This document shows positions 62,582 through 64,000 of a DNA stretch of 64,000 bases, piece by piece. The position numbers were made by a program, and so were the translations under genes. The DNA is taken from the NCBI GenBank assembly GCA_019637335.1, contig JAHBVV010000001.1, positions 689,440 to 753,439 of the forward strand, written 5' to 3'. The DNA is from Candidatus Hydrogenedentota bacterium. Its GTDB lineage: Bacteria; Hydrogenedentota; Hydrogenedentia; Hydrogenedentales; JAEUWI01. Each line of letters begins with the position of its first letter. Within the stretch, counting starts at the first letter, position 1. The notes beneath the pieces were generated by a model. That model was not told where the DNA came from. It made no database searches and saw only the letters and a list, made by a program, of their open reading frames with translations.

Positions 62582-64000
62582 GTGGGCTGGATTCTCACGT
62601 CCATATGCCGCAGCCACCGGGGCGTTCACTGGGACATCGAGCCCGGCCCCGTCGTCCTCGGACACGGCGCCGCGCGCGATATCGTCGTCAACGACCCCGA
62701 AACTCAAACCCGCCTCTGCCAGCTCTACATTCGCGGCGGGGACGTCCACCTGCAACACCTCGGCGGCCCCGGCGAGGTACGCGTCAACGGGCGGCCCGTG
62801 CAGCGCGCCGCCATCCGCCCGGGCGACACCATCTCCATCGGCGGGGCCGACTTCACCATCTCCCGCCGCGCCGCAGAACCGCCCGCGGAGGCCGCCGACC
62901 GCCTGCTGGAGGAGGCGCTCGCCGAGCCCGACCCCCGCGACGAGGCCGCCGGCTACGCCCGCGCGGTCCACGACGCCGCACGCGCCCACGGCCCCCTCCC
63001 GCGGAACGCGCCCCCGCTGTCAACCGTCAACGGGCAACGGGCAACGGAATCCGCGCTCCTCGGCGACAGCCCCGCCATGCGCGATGTCCGCGACCTCATC
63101 CGCCGCATCGCCCCCGCACCCCTCGGCGTCCTCATCACTGGCGAAACCGGAACCGGCAAGGAACTCGCCGCCGAAATGCTCCACCAGCACGCCAACCGCG
63201 CCAGCGGCCCCTTCATCGCCGTCAACGCCGCCGCCATCCCCGAACACCTCTTCGAAAGCGAGCTCTTCGGCCATGAAAAAGGCGCCTTCACCGGCGCCGA
63301 CCGCAAACGGCGCGGAAAATTCGCCATCGCCCACGGCGGGACCCTCTTCCTCGACGAAATCGGCGACCTCTCCCCCGAAAACCAGGCCCGGCTCCTCCGC
63401 GTCCTCGAAAAAGGCGCCTTCCACCCCGTCGGCGCCGAGCGCGAATCCCGCGCCGACGTCCGCGTCCTCGCCGCCACCAACAAAGACCTCCACCACGCCA
63501 TCCGCCAGGGCGCCTTCCGCCCCGACCTCTACCACCGCCTCGCCGCCATCGAAATAAACCTCCCCCCCCTTCGCCAGCGCCCCGGCGACATCCCCGCCCT
63601 TGCACACTATTTCAGCACCCAATATGCACAAAAATTGGGCGCCGCCCCCAAACCATGCACCGAAGCAGCCCTCGAAAAACTCCAAAACCACCCCTGGCCC
63701 GGCAACGTTCGCGAACTCAAAAACACCATCGAACGCGCCGCCGCGTTGAGCCGGGGGGAAGCCATTCAGCCCGACGACCTCGACCTCGACAAATCAATTC
63801 ACTATTCACCATTCACTATTCACTATTCGCTCAACGCCACGTTGAGCGAGGTCGAGCGCATGCACATCGCCCGCGTGCTCGACCACTGCGGCGGCAACAT
63901 CAGCCAGGCCGCGCGGATGCTGGGCGTGCACCGGAATACGCTGCATAATCGGATGGGAGTGAGCGCGGTACGAGAGTGCGCGCTTGAAATTCCACCATGA
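62582..64000 (+). CDS. FHA-domain sigma54-dependent transcriptional activator
   Basis: 472 residues, complete: the stop codon is the last three bases of the window. An N-terminal FHA domain (about 10-100: PGPVVLGHGAARDIVVNDPE ... VNGRPVQRAAIRPGDTISIG) would read a phosphothreonine signal. The AAA+ domain has Walker A GETGTGKE, the sigma54-contacting GAFTGA at 234-239, and Walker B GGTLFLDEIGDL. A Fis-type helix-turn-helix ends the protein (NISQAARMLGVHRNTLHNRM). GTG 62582. Two linkers are encoded by iterated words (63019-63047 and 63795-63829). Targets unknown; a Ser/Thr kinase partner is expected but not here. Confidence 0.92.
   Translation: MGWILTSICRSHRGVHWDIEPGPVVLGHGAARDIVVNDPETQTRLCQLYIRGGDVHLQHLGGPGEVRVNGRPVQRAAIRPGDTISIGGADFTISRRAAEPPAEAADRLLEEALAEPDPRDEAAGYARAVHDAARAHGPLPRNAPPLSTVNGQRATESALLGDSPAMRDVRDLIRRIAPAPLGVLITGETGTGKELAAEMLHQHANRASGPFIAVNAAAIPEHLFESELFGHEKGAFTGADRKRRGKFAIAHGGTLFLDEIGDLSPENQARLLRVLEKGAFHPVGAERESRADVRVLAATNKDLHHAIRQGAFRPDLYHRLAAIEINLPPLRQRPGDIPALAHYFSTQYAQKLGAAPKPCTEAALEKLQNHPWPGNVRELKNTIERAAALSRGEAIQPDDLDLDKSIHYSPFTIHYSLNATLSEVERMHIARVLDHCGGNISQAARMLGVHRNTLHNRMGVSAVRECALEIPP

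Overview
The window is 64 kb of high-GC bacterial chromosome. It has about 47 protein genes, one tRNA gene and an unusually large share of repeat-filled intergenic DNA. The gene repertoire suggests a Gram-negative, meso-DAP peptidoglycan bacterium: MurE carries the DNPR motif, and there is a TolB/TolA-like pair. It includes a sulfatase, a sialate O-acetylesterase, an ECF sigma/anti-sigma pair and a secreted protein ending in two dockerin-like repeats of the type SE(I/M)LRxIQxYN. Together with the dispersed hairpin repeats this fits Candidatus Hydrogenedentota or a nearby PVC/Planctomycete-like lineage. That placement is an inference from gene style, not a proof.

Layout. 1-2.5 kb: 5'-truncated sulfatase, then a minus-strand ECF sigma factor and zinc-finger anti-sigma. 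2.8-4.4 kb: sialate O-acetylesterase. 5.4-10 kb: mfd and a lone hisG-like gene. 10.8-15.5 kb: dockerin-like secreted protein, Sir2 deacylase, an exported protein of unknown function and a broken RelE-type toxin-antitoxin locus. 16.4-20.1 kb: thioesterase, smpB, tolB and a TolA/TonB-like protein with a long Lys-Pro-Glu-Pro array. 20.2-22.8 kb: two envelope glycosyltransferases. 22.8-26.7 kb: dnaG-rpoD behind a consensus-like promoter, then tRNA-Ile2(CAT). 27-29.5 kb: hybrid sensor kinase. 29.5-35.9 kb: metal-homeostasis island (znuABC-like, a Fur-family regulator with its own operator, cbiMQO-like Ni/Co ECF transporter). 36.2-37.2 kb: TlpA-like thioredoxin.

37.4-44.7 kb is the most unusual part. 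It is a compact module of a DUF4123 adaptor, a small conserved-looking partner, a 1379-residue protein with an HECGH...DEY metallopeptidase site, a secreted beta-propeller-like protein and a convergent DUF4280 PAAR-like spike tip. It reads as an effector cassette for a contractile injection system (T6SS or eCIS) with no structural genes nearby.

45.3-60 kb is the division and cell wall cluster: mraZ - STAS protein - rsmH - ftsL - ftsI (with PASTA) - murE - murF - mraY - murD - ftsW - murG - HD-GYP. It is preceded by a sigma70-type promoter overlaid by phased GTGG MraZ boxes. It is interrupted at two joints by repeat DNA and lacks murC, murB, ddl and ftsQAZ. 60-64 kb: small exported protein, PIN toxin plus overlapping partner, DUF1232 membrane protein and an FHA-sigma54 activator that ends on the last base.

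Most intergenic DNA is a mosaic of repeated hairpin modules: GCGGACA-n4-TGTCCGC units, AGGCGGGACGCCT units, tandem duplications of 67-283 bp, and three short elements bounded by inverted repeats made of iterated words. They fill nearly every gap longer than 300 bp and create spurious reading frames.
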